From contig CBDICI010000003.1 of the NCBI GenBank assembly GCA_965277345.1, positions 62,001 to 126,000 of the forward strand: 64,000 bases of DNA. The letters run 5' to 3'. The notes beneath the pieces were generated by a model. That model worked only from the letters and a program-made list of their open reading frames with translations. It ran no database searches and was not told the origin of the DNA. How positions within the stretch are numbered: position 1 is the first letter of the stretch; every line of letters starts with the position of its first letter. Below, piece after piece: positions 24,518-35,523 of this stretch. The translations under genes were made by a program, and so were the position numbers. The stretch is from CAIOYC01 sp965277345. GTDB taxonomy: Bacteria; Pseudomonadota; Alphaproteobacteria; Caulobacterales; Caulobacteraceae.

Positions 24518-25897
24518 ATGATGGCCGATCTGAAGCGGGTGCTGCTCGGCGCCGTCGTTGCGCTCGGCCTCGCGGGCGCCGCCGGGGCGAAGGATGTGGT
24601 GATCCACGCCGGGCGGCTCATCGACGGCGTCTCCACCGCGCCGCGCGACCGGGTGTCGATCTTGGTCCGCGACGACCGCATCGTGTCGGTGGAGCCGGGC
24701 TTCACCACGCCGGCCGGGGCGGAGGTGGTGGACCTCTCCGCCGCCACGGTGCTGCCGGGGCTGATCGACTGCCATGACCACATCACCATGTCGTTCCACA
24801 AGGGCGACCCGATCCGGGGCGCGGTGACCCGCACCGCGTTCGACGACGAGATCGACGCGGTGAACAACGCCCGCGCCACCCTGCTGGCCGGATTCACCAC
24901 CATCCGCGATGTCGGGGCCTCCACCCCGGTGATCATGGCGCTGAAGAAGGCGGTGAACGCCGGCGCGACGCCCGGCCCGCGCATCTGGGCCGCCGGCTGC
25001 GCGCTCGGCCCCACCGCCGGGCACGGCGACCCCAGGAACGGCCTCGACCCCGGGCTGGATCATCCGGACTGGGGCGCCTGCGTGGTGGACAGTCCCGAGG
25101 CGGCGCGCCAGGCGGTGCGGCGCCTCCGCCGCGAGGGCGCCGACCTCATCAAGATCATGCCGTCGGGGGGCGTCATGTCGATCGGCGACGATCCCAGGCT
25201 GCAGCTGATGGCCGATGACGAGATCAAGGCGGTGATCGATACCGCCCATTCGCTCGGCATGAAGGTCGCCGCCCACGCCCACGGCAAGCAGGCCATCGAC
25301 CACACCCTCGCGCTCGGCGTGGACTCGATCGAGCACTCCTCCTATTCCGACGCCGAAAGCTATGCGCTCTACAAGAAGCACGGCGCCTATCTGGTCCCCA
25401 CCATGCTGGTCGGCAAACGGGTCTATGACCACGCCCGGACCCACCCTGAGGATCTCAACCCCTCCACCGTGGAAAAGGCGCTGAGCGTGGTGCCGGTGAT
25501 GCTGCGCAACCTGCATGACGCCCATGCCGCGGGGGTGAAGATCGCCTTCGGCACCGACACCTTCGGCATGTCGGCCCACGGCGAGAACGCGCAGGAGTTC
25601 GCCATCATGGTCGGCGCCGGGATGACGCCGATGGAGGCGATCAAGGCGGCGACAACCTCCGCCGCCGATCTGATCGGCGACACCGCCGATATCGGCTCGG
25701 TCCAGCCCGGCCGCTATGCCGACCTCGTGGCCGTCGCCGGCGATCCCTTGAAGGACGTGACGGAGCTCGAGCGGGTCAAGTTCGTGATGAAGGGCGGGGT
25801 GGTCTACAAGGCCGACGGCCGCGCCGCCCCCACCGCCATCGCCGCGGCCCAGCCCGCCGCGAAACTGGACGAACAGGCGGTGGAAAACGCGTTTTAG
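24518..25897 (+). CDS. Secreted amidohydrolase family protein (Xaa-Pro/Xaa-Lys dipeptidase-like)
   Basis: 459 residues from ATG 24518 just after GGGGGA. Signal peptide (helix 6-22, AGA cleavage region). Amidohydrolase TIM barrel: HxH metal site H86-D-H88 (IDCHDHIT), the carbamylated-lysine strand DLIKIMPSGGVMS, AAHAHGKQAI, SIEHSSYSD and the final aspartate in FGTDTFGMSAHG. These features fit the periplasmic Xaa-Pro/Xaa-Arg-Lys dipeptidase group known from Caulobacter rather than imidazolonepropionase. Likely hydrolyses dipeptides or N-acyl amino acids in the periplasm. Stands alone. Confidence 0.88.
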   Translation: MMADLKRVLLGAVVALGLAGAAGAKDVVIHAGRLIDGVSTAPRDRVSILVRDDRIVSVEPGFTTPAGAEVVDLSAATVLPGLIDCHDHITMSFHKGDPIRGAVTRTAFDDEIDAVNNARATLLAGFTTIRDVGASTPVIMALKKAVNAGATPGPRIWAAGCALGPTAGHGDPRNGLDPGLDHPDWGACVVDSPEAARQAVRRLRREGADLIKIMPSGGVMSIGDDPRLQLMADDEIKAVIDTAHSLGMKVAAHAHGKQAIDHTLALGVDSIEHSSYSDAESYALYKKHGAYLVPTMLVGKRVYDHARTHPEDLNPSTVEKALSVVPVMLRNLHDAHAAGVKIAFGTDTFGMSAHGENAQEFAIMVGAGMTPMEAIKAATTSAADLIGDTADIGSVQPGRYADLVAVAGDPLKDVTELERVKFVMKGGVVYKADGRAAPTAIAAAQPAAKLDEQAVENAF

Positions 25898-25948
25898 GTC
25901 GTAGTGACGATTAAGGCCTTATCCCTCGCGTTCCCCTTTTTCCGTCTT

Positions 25949-26059
25949 GCCCGGACGTGTTCCGGGCATCCATGGCGCAGGGTCGGGAAGAGCAATTGGG
26001 CCTCACCGCCCGGACGCAATCCTCCCCCTCGCGCCCTGCCCCCCGGAACAAGTCCGGGG
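25949..26059. repeat. Pair of REP-like hairpins downstream of the amidohydrolase
   Basis: GCCCGGA-cgtgt-TCCGGGC at 25949-25967 and CCCCGGA-acaag-TCCGGGG at 26041-26059. Stem and loop resemble the hairpins at 17749-17767 and in the ends of the GIY-YIG element. No frame of interest between them. Can serve as transcription end for the gene stopping at 25897. Confidence 0.65.
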
Positions 26060-26109
26060 GTGACGAAAATTGGGGCGGCGCGTCCAAGCACTAACCGTAG
26101 TCACGGCCT

Positions 26110-26209
26110 AGAGCATGATCGTTTCGGATGGAATCATCCGAACGTGAATCATGCTCTAAACTCAAAGTGTAGACCCTGATTCACGGTTCAAGATGAACCG
26201 ATCAGGGTC
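26110..26209. repeat. Double-hairpin intergenic repeat, copy 1
   Basis: Hairpin one: AGAGCATGAT (26110-26119) with ATCATGCTCT (26148-26157), inner stem TCGGATG/CATCCGA. Hairpin two: GACCCTGAT (26172-26180) with ATCAGGGTC (26201-26209), inner stem CGGTTCA/TGAACCG. The part from about 26153 to 26209 recurs inverted at 32341-32398. Hairpin two overlaps the tonB stop codon. Confidence 0.8.
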
Positions 26210-26924
26210 AGGACCTGACCGCGAAGCGGATGGGAATGTGCACGGTCCCGCCCTCCACCGACTGGCCGTCCTCGGTCCTGGGGCTCATGCGGAAGATGCG
26301 GGCGGCCTTCAGCGCCGCCTCGCCGAAGCCCATGCCCTTGGGGGTCTCGCCGGAGAGGGTGCAGCGGGTGAGGGCGCCTTGCGCGGTGACCAGACAGTCG
26401 AGCGTCGCCTGGCCGCCCGTCCCCGCGTCCAGCGCCCGCGGCGGATAGAACTGCGCCAGCTGCTCGGGGGTCGGCCGCGCCAGCCAGGTCGGGTTGGCGA
26501 TGACCTTGGATCTGGCCTCCGGCGCGAGGCCGGCGCCGAGGTCCGGCGGGGTCAGGGGCCGGGGGTCCATGACCGGCGCCGTGTCGGTGGCGACCTCGGC
26601 GTGCAGCGGCTGGGGCGAGACCGGCAGGGTGGCCGGCGCCTTGAACGGATTCGGCGCCGGATCGTGGACCCGCACCACCTTGGGCGGCTGTGCGCGAGGG
26701 GGCGGCGGGTCCGGCGACAGCCGTATCGGCTGGGCCAGGATCACCGGCCCCGGCGCCGGCGGGTCGATGTGCGGCGCGGCGGTGCGGAGCTGGTAGAGAT
26801 AGGCCGCGCCGGCCAGATGCAGCGCCGCCACGGCGCCGATCGTCGCCACGGCGCCGGTAGACCCCCGCTTGCGCTGCGTCTCGTCCCATGGACTGAAGGC
26901 TGCGACCGGGCGTTCGATGACCAC
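26208..26924 (-). CDS. TonB family energy transducer
   Basis: 238 residues. One N-terminal helix after a short cytoplasmic arm (about 25-45), a proline-rich periplasmic spacer (PPAPGPVILAQP, SPDPPPPRAQPP), then a C-terminal TonB box-binding domain with YPPRALDAGTGGQATLDCLV and FGEAALKAARIFRMSP. Works with ExbB/ExbD (not in the window) to drive outer-membrane receptors. The receptor gene at 28201 is on the same strand, one gene upstream, and is a plausible partner. The stop lies inside a repeat hairpin. Confidence 0.85.
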   Translation of the reverse strand: MVIERPVAAFSPWDETQRKRGSTGAVATIGAVAALHLAGAAYLYQLRTAAPHIDPPAPGPVILAQPIRLSPDPPPPRAQPPKVVRVHDPAPNPFKAPATLPVSPQPLHAEVATDTAPVMDPRPLTPPDLGAGLAPEARSKVIANPTWLARPTPEQLAQFYPPRALDAGTGGQATLDCLVTAQGALTRCTLSGETPKGMGFGEAALKAARIFRMSPRTEDGQSVEGGTVHIPIRFAVRS

Positions 26925-27033
26925 GTGAGCCTCCCGTCTGTTACAATATCCGGAAGGCTGTCACCCGCGCGCCGCGACGTAAAGCGGCGGCCCTGCCCGG
27001 CGCGCCTAACATTTCAGGTCCGATACCGGCGCG

Positions 27034-28062
27034 CTATTTCACCGATGGCGGCGAACCGTCGCCCGCTCGTGCGGGTTCGCTCATGACGCCGAACACCGCG
27101 CCGCCATTGTAGGTGAAATACATCAGGTTCTGCTTGGGGGAGAGCAGCACTCTGTGGGCGCGAAGGAAGTCGGCGCCGAGCAGCATGGAAGTGGTGTCCT
27201 CCAGCCGGTGCGGCAATATGGAGCCGGTCACGGTGTAGGTATCGTCCTTGAACAGGTCCGACACCTCGAGCCGGGTGTGCTTGACCTGCTCGTCGCCGAC
27301 GTTGACGCTGTCGAAGGCGGCGAGGCGAACCTCGACCGCCTTTTCGCCGATGCCGTGGCTATGGCCGACCCCTGGGGCGTAGCTCTCGTCCTTCACCCCG
27401 ACGGAGAGCGCGGCGTCCTGTGTGATCACGCTCGTCGTGGCCCCGGAATCCAGGATCGCCTTCACCGGTCTTCCGTTGATCCGCACGCCGATCTCATACT
27501 CCCCGTCGGCGCCGTCCTGCTTGAGCTCCGCCAGCAGCGGCGTCTTCGACCAGTAGGCCAAGGAGCGATCGCCACAGTTCAGCGCCTGCCACAAGCGCAC
27601 GGTCTGGCTGGCCAGATCGAACTCGACATTGTAATACTGGAGAATATCGCGCCCGATGACGCCGGTGCTCTTTTCCGAACCTCCATGGCCAATGACGTAA
27701 AGCGGAACGTCTCTGATCTTCTGCCCGGCCACGCTCAACTCTGAAATCACCGTCCTGTTCACGTCCTGCGAGCCGCCGACGCCATAGAACTTGCGGCCGG
27801 TGCTGTTCACGCCGAGGCCAAGGGCCCTGGCGGCGCCGCCCCAGACCAGGCTGGAGGCCGCCCCGGTGTCGATCAGGAACCAGGCCGGCTTGCCGTTGAT
27901 GCCGAGTTGAACGAGCGGTTCGTTCTGCTCGAATTTTACCTGCAACTCGCCGATCTTGACGAACTTGCAGTCGGCGCCATCGGCGGCGCGCGCGTCGCTG
28001 AATGCGACGATCCACGCCGCCAGCACGCCGATCACCGGCCCAAGAGTCCCCGTCCGCATCAT
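27034..28062 (-). CDS. Exported tandem retropepsin-like aspartyl protease
   Basis: 342 residues with a signal peptide (about 1-26, ARA). Two retroviral-type aspartyl protease domains lie in tandem, each with the D-T/S-G active motif: FLIDTGAASSLVW (DTG 65-67) and KAILDSGATTSVI (DSG 205-207). Each is followed by a second Gly-rich turn (GVIGRDILQYYNVEFDL; SMLLGADFLRAHRVLLS). A two-domain chain could form one pseudo-dimeric active site, as pepsin does. Substrate unknown. It lies between the TonB-dependent receptor and TonB on the same strand, 138 bp from the receptor stop. Confidence 0.8.
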   Translation of the reverse strand: MMRTGTLGPVIGVLAAWIVAFSDARAADGADCKFVKIGELQVKFEQNEPLVQLGINGKPAWFLIDTGAASSLVWGGAARALGLGVNSTGRKFYGVGGSQDVNRTVISELSVAGQKIRDVPLYVIGHGGSEKSTGVIGRDILQYYNVEFDLASQTVRLWQALNCGDRSLAYWSKTPLLAELKQDGADGEYEIGVRINGRPVKAILDSGATTSVITQDAALSVGVKDESYAPGVGHSHGIGEKAVEVRLAAFDSVNVGDEQVKHTRLEVSDLFKDDTYTVTGSILPHRLEDTTSMLLGADFLRAHRVLLSPKQNLMYFTYNGGAVFGVMSEPARAGDGSPPSVK

Positions 28063-28200
28063 CGGTAGATCGCCCCCCTTGCCGCCAGACCGAGTGTTCC
28101 CTCGGAGAGAGCCGTTCGCAAGAGGGCGGCGCGCTGATTTCCGCGCAGGAAAAAGGGGCGGAGTGATCCCCGCCCCTGATGGCCCAGGCTTTCGCCGCGG

Positions 28201-30720
28201 TTACAGCTTGGCGCGGAGCGTCACGCCGAAGGTGCGCGGCGCCCCGAGGAAGGCGTCCAGCACGCCGGTGGCGTTGCTCGGCACGTTCTGATAGCCACTG
28301 TCGAAGGCGACCTGCTTGTAGTTGCGGTCGAACAGGTTCTCGGCCCACAGCTCCACCGCCCAGCGGTCGTTCGACGGCGCGAACACCACCCGCGCGTTGA
28401 ACAGCGCAAAGCCCGCCTGGCGCTTGCCGGGATCGAGGTCGGACCCGGTGTTGTACCCAGACGAATACTTGGCGCCGATGTTATAGCGCAGCTTGAAGTC
28501 ATCGTTCAGGTGCTGGGTATAGGTCGCCGACAGCGTGGACGAATACAGCGGCGCCAGCGACAGGCGCGAGCCGCGCGAGCCCTGGAACCCGGTCCGCGCC
28601 TGCAGCGTGGCCAGTTGGCCGCTGTTCAGGTCATAGCGGGTATCGGCCACGGTCACGCCGCCCTGGAACGACAGGTCGCGGATCGGGAAGAACACGAAGT
28701 CCGTGTCCAGGCCTTCGCTGGTGATCTTCGGCACCGAGTCCACCACGAACACCAGGCCGTTGAAGGTGTTGAGCTGGAAGTTGGTGAACTCCTGGTAAAA
28801 CAGGGTGGCGTTCAGCGACAGCTTGCGGTCCAGCAAGGTGGCCTTCTCGCCGAGTTCGTAGGAGTTGACGAACTCGCCGGGGAACTGGGTGTTGCGCAGC
28901 GGCGCGATGGTGGCCGCCGAGCCGGGGGTGCAGCCGGGATCGACGCCGATGGCGCACTGGGTGCGGTCGAGGTTGAAGCCGCCCGCCTTGTAGCCCCGCG
29001 CATAGGAGGCATAGACCAGGAAGCGCGGATCGAAGCGGTAGTTCAGCTTGGCCGTGCCGGTGACCTCCTGCTCGCCCTCCGACTGGCGGTTGGTGAAGTT
29101 GTTGAAGCCCGGGCTCTGGAACGGCAGACACACGGCGGGTTCGATCACCGAGGCGACCGCGCCGCCGACAAAGGCGCCGGCCTGGGCGATAGCGGCGCAG
29201 GTGGCGCCGTTACCGATGTTCTGGTCGGTGTTGTTCAGCACCTTCTCGTCATCGGTATAGCGCAGGCCGATGTTGAGCTCGAGCTTGTCGGTCAGGTGGA
29301 TGGTGTCGTTGGTGAACACCGAATAGCTGTCGTTGGCCTGCTTGTAGCGGTCCACCGAGCCCTGGCCGGCGACGAAGTTCGTGCCGAAGGTGTGGGGCAG
29401 GAACAGCGGGTCCTTGCCGCCGGAGAACAGCAGGCTGAGATAGGTTCCGAACTGGTTGCCGAACAGGATGCTGGTGTTGCTGCGCAGGTCTTCGTGCGCA
29501 TAGAAGGCGCCGACCAGATAGTCGATCCTGCCGTAGGAGCCGGCGAAGCGGACCTCCTGGCTCAGCTGGCGGAACTCGTTGCTGTTGCTATCATTGGTGG
29601 GCAGGTAGAGCAGGTCGGCGGTGGAGAAGTCGGCGTCGAAGCCGGCCACGGTCTTCCAGTCGCGCCACGCGCTGATCGAGGTCAGCGTCGCGTTCATGTT
29701 GGGGATCTTGTAGTCCGCCTGCAGCGACAGGCCGCCGTCGGTGACGTTCTGCAGGTCCGGGCGGTTGGAATAGGCGTCGCGCGAATAGGGCCTGGAGCCG
29801 TCGCCCTCGCCCATGCCGCCGGCCAGGGCGTTGATGATCGGGTTGGTCTCGCCCGGACGCACCACCGTGGCGATGCAGCAGTTTTCCGTGCGGTGGCTGT
29901 AGTCGGCGATGAAGCGCAGCTTCAGCTGGTTGGTGGGTTCGTACAGCAGCTGGCCGCGCAGGGTGTAGAAGTTGCGGGTGTTGTCATAGGCCTTGGTGCG
30001 CGGGCCCGCCCCGGTGGCGACGTTGAAATAGCCGTCGCGCTGGCGGTCGGCGAAATACAGGCTGCCGGCCAGCACGTCGGGGATCAGCGGCCCGGTCACC
30101 TCGGCCGAACCGCCATAGCCGCCATAGTTGCTGGCGGTGAACTCGGCGTTCGCGCCGAACCTGAACGAGGGCTCGGCGGTGATCACGTTGATGACGCCGG
30201 CGGAGGTGGACTTGCCGAACAGCGTGCCCTGCGGCCCCTTCAGCACTTCGATGCGGTTCACATCGCCAAGGTCGCCGAAGCCGACGCCGTTGCGCGGGCG
30301 ATAGACGCCGTCGATCACCACGCCGACCGAGCTTTCCAGGCCGGGATTGTCGCCCACGGTGCCGATGCCGCGGATGCGCGCGGTGGTGGAGGCCTCGGAG
30401 GTGGTGGAGGTGACCACCAGGCCGGGCGTCAGCAGGGCCAGGTCCTTGATGTCCTTGATGCCCGTGTCCTGCAGCAGCTGGCGGCTGATCGTGGTGACCA
30501 CGATGGGCACGTCCTGCAGGCTCTGGGTGCGCTTTTGCGCCGTGACCACGATCTGGTCGATGGTGTTGGGCGCATCCTGCGGCGTGGTCGTCGGCTGGGG
30601 CGCGGGGGCGGGCGGGGCCGCGCTCTGCGCCAAGGCCGAGCCGGCCGACAGGGCCATGGCCAGACAGAGAACCGAACCGCTGGCGCGAAGCCGAAGGGAA
30701 TGACGCAAGAAAGCCTCCAT
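28201..30720 (-). CDS. TonB-dependent outer-membrane receptor
   Basis: 839 residues from ATG 30720; an upstream start at 30768 would add 16 residues ahead of a good signal peptide (HSLRLRASGSVLCLAMALSAGSALAQ, in two parts). After a Pro-rich linker comes a TonB-box-like DQIVVTAQKR, the plug (PIVVTTISRQLLQDTGIKD to VEVLKGPQGTLFGKSTSAG) and a 22-strand barrel ending in the aromatic YQNVPS...FGVTLRAKL terminus. The sequence is of the sphingomonad/caulobacter type that imports plant-derived or aromatic compounds rather than a typical siderophore receptor. Ligand unknown. Confidence 0.92.
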   Translation of the reverse strand: MEAFLRHSLRLRASGSVLCLAMALSAGSALAQSAAPPAPAPQPTTTPQDAPNTIDQIVVTAQKRTQSLQDVPIVVTTISRQLLQDTGIKDIKDLALLTPGLVVTSTTSEASTTARIRGIGTVGDNPGLESSVGVVIDGVYRPRNGVGFGDLGDVNRIEVLKGPQGTLFGKSTSAGVINVITAEPSFRFGANAEFTASNYGGYGGSAEVTGPLIPDVLAGSLYFADRQRDGYFNVATGAGPRTKAYDNTRNFYTLRGQLLYEPTNQLKLRFIADYSHRTENCCIATVVRPGETNPIINALAGGMGEGDGSRPYSRDAYSNRPDLQNVTDGGLSLQADYKIPNMNATLTSISAWRDWKTVAGFDADFSTADLLYLPTNDSNSNEFRQLSQEVRFAGSYGRIDYLVGAFYAHEDLRSNTSILFGNQFGTYLSLLFSGGKDPLFLPHTFGTNFVAGQGSVDRYKQANDSYSVFTNDTIHLTDKLELNIGLRYTDDEKVLNNTDQNIGNGATCAAIAQAGAFVGGAVASVIEPAVCLPFQSPGFNNFTNRQSEGEQEVTGTAKLNYRFDPRFLVYASYARGYKAGGFNLDRTQCAIGVDPGCTPGSAATIAPLRNTQFPGEFVNSYELGEKATLLDRKLSLNATLFYQEFTNFQLNTFNGLVFVVDSVPKITSEGLDTDFVFFPIRDLSFQGGVTVADTRYDLNSGQLATLQARTGFQGSRGSRLSLAPLYSSTLSATYTQHLNDDFKLRYNIGAKYSSGYNTGSDLDPGKRQAGFALFNARVVFAPSNDRWAVELWAENLFDRNYKQVAFDSGYQNVPSNATGVLDAFLGAPRTFGVTLRAKL

Positions 30721-31064
30721 ATGCCCCGCCACGCCTTGTGGGTGAGGGATTTTGGCCACCTCCCACACCGCCGCGCCGCCTGTGGCAACGCCTTATCGAG
30801 CGATAGGCGGCCGCTGCGGCGGCCTGTGTCACGAAAACCACATAACCCGTCGCCGCCGTCAGTTCCCGCCCCCGCGCCGCCGCAATCGACGCCCGCATAT
30901 TTCAAGATGGAAACTTTTCAGCCCCCTCTCGATCACCGCGCGACTCACGAGTCGAGTAGGGCCGGTTCGACCTCTATGGCCTGACCCCGGAAGAGCGGCG
31001 CTTGATCGACGGTGTGGGATCGGGCTGAATCGGGTAGACTCAGCCGGCGCCTGGAGGCCGAAAG
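30721..31064. other. Intergenic region with a short methyltransferase-like 3' remnant
   Basis: No complete gene. The stretch 30960-31028 encodes GRFDLYGLTPEERRLIDGVG followed by SG and a stop, with an in-frame TAG immediately upstream (30957-30959). The rest is unassigned; a GGAGG stands 7 bp before the gene at 31065. Confidence 0.4.
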
Positions 31065-31340
31065 ATGAAGCAGGGAGAACTGTTCGGCGCCGCCGATCTG
31101 GCCCAGCCGGTCGCCGCCCCCGCCCCCTGGCCCGCGCCGGCGCCGGAAAACATCCGCCGCCATCTGGCCCGGATGCTGAACGACGCGGGATACGCCCAGG
31201 TGATGCCCTGGCGCGACTGGGAGCTGGCCTCGCTCACCGAAAACATCAACGCCATGGCCGACCGGCTGGGCGAAGACGAAGCGCCCACCTGGAAGGTGCA
31301 GTGGGCCGCCGAAGTGGACCGGCTGCAACGCGCCGCCTAA
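31065..31340 (+). CDS. Small protein of unknown function, 91 residues
   Basis: 91 residues from ATG 31065 with GGAGG upstream. Soluble, proline/alanine-rich N-terminal third (AQPVAAPAPWPAPAPEN), then a predicted helical domain (IRRHLARMLNDAGYAQ, MPWRDWELASLTENINAMAD). Not recognised. It lies just after the methyltransferase-like remnant, so it may belong to what is left of a mobile or restriction locus, but nothing in its own sequence says so. Confidence 0.6.
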   Translation: MKQGELFGAADLAQPVAAPAPWPAPAPENIRRHLARMLNDAGYAQVMPWRDWELASLTENINAMADRLGEDEAPTWKVQWAAEVDRLQRAA

Positions 31341-31405
31341 CGGGTCTCCTCTGCCCCTTCGAGGGTGAAGGGGGCTATACGCTCATGCCGTTTGGCGACA
31401 GGCGC

Positions 31406-32215
31406 TCAGGCCCATCCGACGCTGTCCGGGTCTTCAAGGCCGTAGCCTTTCCAGAACGCCTGCCGGAACTCGGTGGCGGACTCCAGCGGCAAGACGCGCC
31501 CCTCGTCGTCGAACACCTGGGTCGCCCAGCCGGACTCCTTGGCGCGGCGAAAATCGTGCGCAATATGTTCAGGCGGGAGGTTCTTCGCGCGCCAGGCATA
31601 GAGGGCGCGGGCATGGATCGACGGCACGGCCGGCGTTTTCGCGAGCATTTCCCTCGCCACCAGGCCGGCCGCTTCCCAGACGGCGTGAAGAAACTGGTCC
31701 ATCAGCGCGTCATCAATGGCCAGGGCGAGCTTTCGCGCGTCTTCGGGCGGCGGAGCGTCCTCCTCATCCATCGGCTCCTGCCCCGCGTGCAGCTTGGCCA
31801 GGGCGTCGGCCGCCTTGATCAGGGCCTGCGCTTCGGCGGCGCGTCCTGCTTTCAGGGCCGCCGCCGCCCGCTGCGTCGCCGCCTGCACCGCCCGCCGGGG
31901 ATCGACCGGCGGCGCGATCGGTTCCGGCATAGGCCCGGTTTCCGAGGCGGGGACAGGGCCGCCGCTTTCCCCTGCGATCGCCCTGGCCTCATGGGCGCCG
32001 GCGGCTGCCGCGCGGGGCGGCCCCAGCCGCCTATTCTCGACGGCGATGGCCTGGCCCCGCTTGCTCCAGCCCTCCCGCCAGCAGCGGGCGCGAAAGGCGT
32101 CGATCCTGATACCGTAACGGGCGCAGACCACCGGCCCCGTCTCCCCGCGCAGATAATCCTCGCGGGCCATGGCCCAGGTCTGCGGTCCCGTCTGGATCGG
32201 CGCGCGTCGTTTCAT
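31406..32215 (-). CDS. Unknown protein with N-terminal helix-turn-helix-like segment
   Basis: 269 residues. The first 50 residues (AREDYLRGETGPVVCARYG, DAFRARCWREGWSKR) look like the DNA-binding start of phage terminase small subunits and similar Caulobacterales proteins. An Ala-rich helical middle (about 100-150; AATQRAAAALKAGRAAEAQ) and a C-terminal segment with FLHAVWEAAGLVAREML and ALYAWRAKNLPPEHIAHDF follow. No full-length family recognised. Convergent with the 31065 gene. An inverted repeat copy lies upstream at 32341. Confidence 0.65.
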   Translation of the reverse strand: MKRRAPIQTGPQTWAMAREDYLRGETGPVVCARYGIRIDAFRARCWREGWSKRGQAIAVENRRLGPPRAAAAGAHEARAIAGESGGPVPASETGPMPEPIAPPVDPRRAVQAATQRAAAALKAGRAAEAQALIKAADALAKLHAGQEPMDEEDAPPPEDARKLALAIDDALMDQFLHAVWEAAGLVAREMLAKTPAVPSIHARALYAWRAKNLPPEHIAHDFRRAKESGWATQVFDDEGRVLPLESATEFRQAFWKGYGLEDPDSVGWA

Positions 32216-32340
32216 ACCCCCAGTGTAGGGGTGAAACCTGTCCTCGGGATTTGTGGGGGCCGAAGTTCCCGCGCGAACGCCAAGCCGCGCCCGAGGGGGC
32301 GCCGCATGCCGTCTTCCCAGTAGCTCAATCGAGCTCCTTA

Positions 32341-32398
32341 GACCCTGATCGGTTCATATTGAATCGCAAATCAGGGTCTACACTTTGAATTTGGAGCA
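32341..32398. repeat. Double-hairpin intergenic repeat, copy 2 (inverted)
   Basis: GACCCTGAT (32341-32349) pairs with ATCAGGGTC (32370-32378); inner CGGTTCA faces TGAATCG with one mismatch. The following TACACTTTGAATTTGGAGC matches, in reverse complement, the GCTCTAAACTCAAAGTGTA of copy 1. It lies 81 bp beyond the secA stop. Confidence 0.8.
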
Positions 32399-32479
32399 CG
32401 GCCCGCGATCCAGCCCGTCGATTGTCACACCATAGCGTTCGTACAGCTTTGGTAGCACCCGCCAAATCGTCACCGCCGC

Positions 32480-35257
<2,778 letters not shown>

Positions 35258-35523
35258 GAAAGGTCCGAACAACGAAGCAAAGGGAGAAGAGGGCGGCTGG
35301 GATGGCCAGGCCAAAACCGCTTCGTCCGTGGGGGTCCACCCAACGGGACGCCCATGGGAGGATGCACCGGTTCCGAGGCTTGGACTCCGGCGCGCGCGAG
35401 ACTTAGGGGCCGCTCCGGTTCAAGTCAACGCGACGGGCTGTGGCGCGCCGCCCTGCCGCCCTTCGGGATGACGGCGCGGGTTTGATGTTCTAGGGGTTGG
35501 TCCTCAACGGATCGACTGAGCTG

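Noticed and set aside
28510..30984. An 824-codon plus-strand frame opposite the TonB-dependent receptor
   Set aside because: Antisense shadow of a well-formed receptor gene; low-complexity composition and no motif.
32399..32479. Minus-strand reading TIWRVLPKLYERYGVTIDGL as a gene end
   Set aside because: Protein-like in part but only about 25 codons between the repeat and secA, with no start or family.
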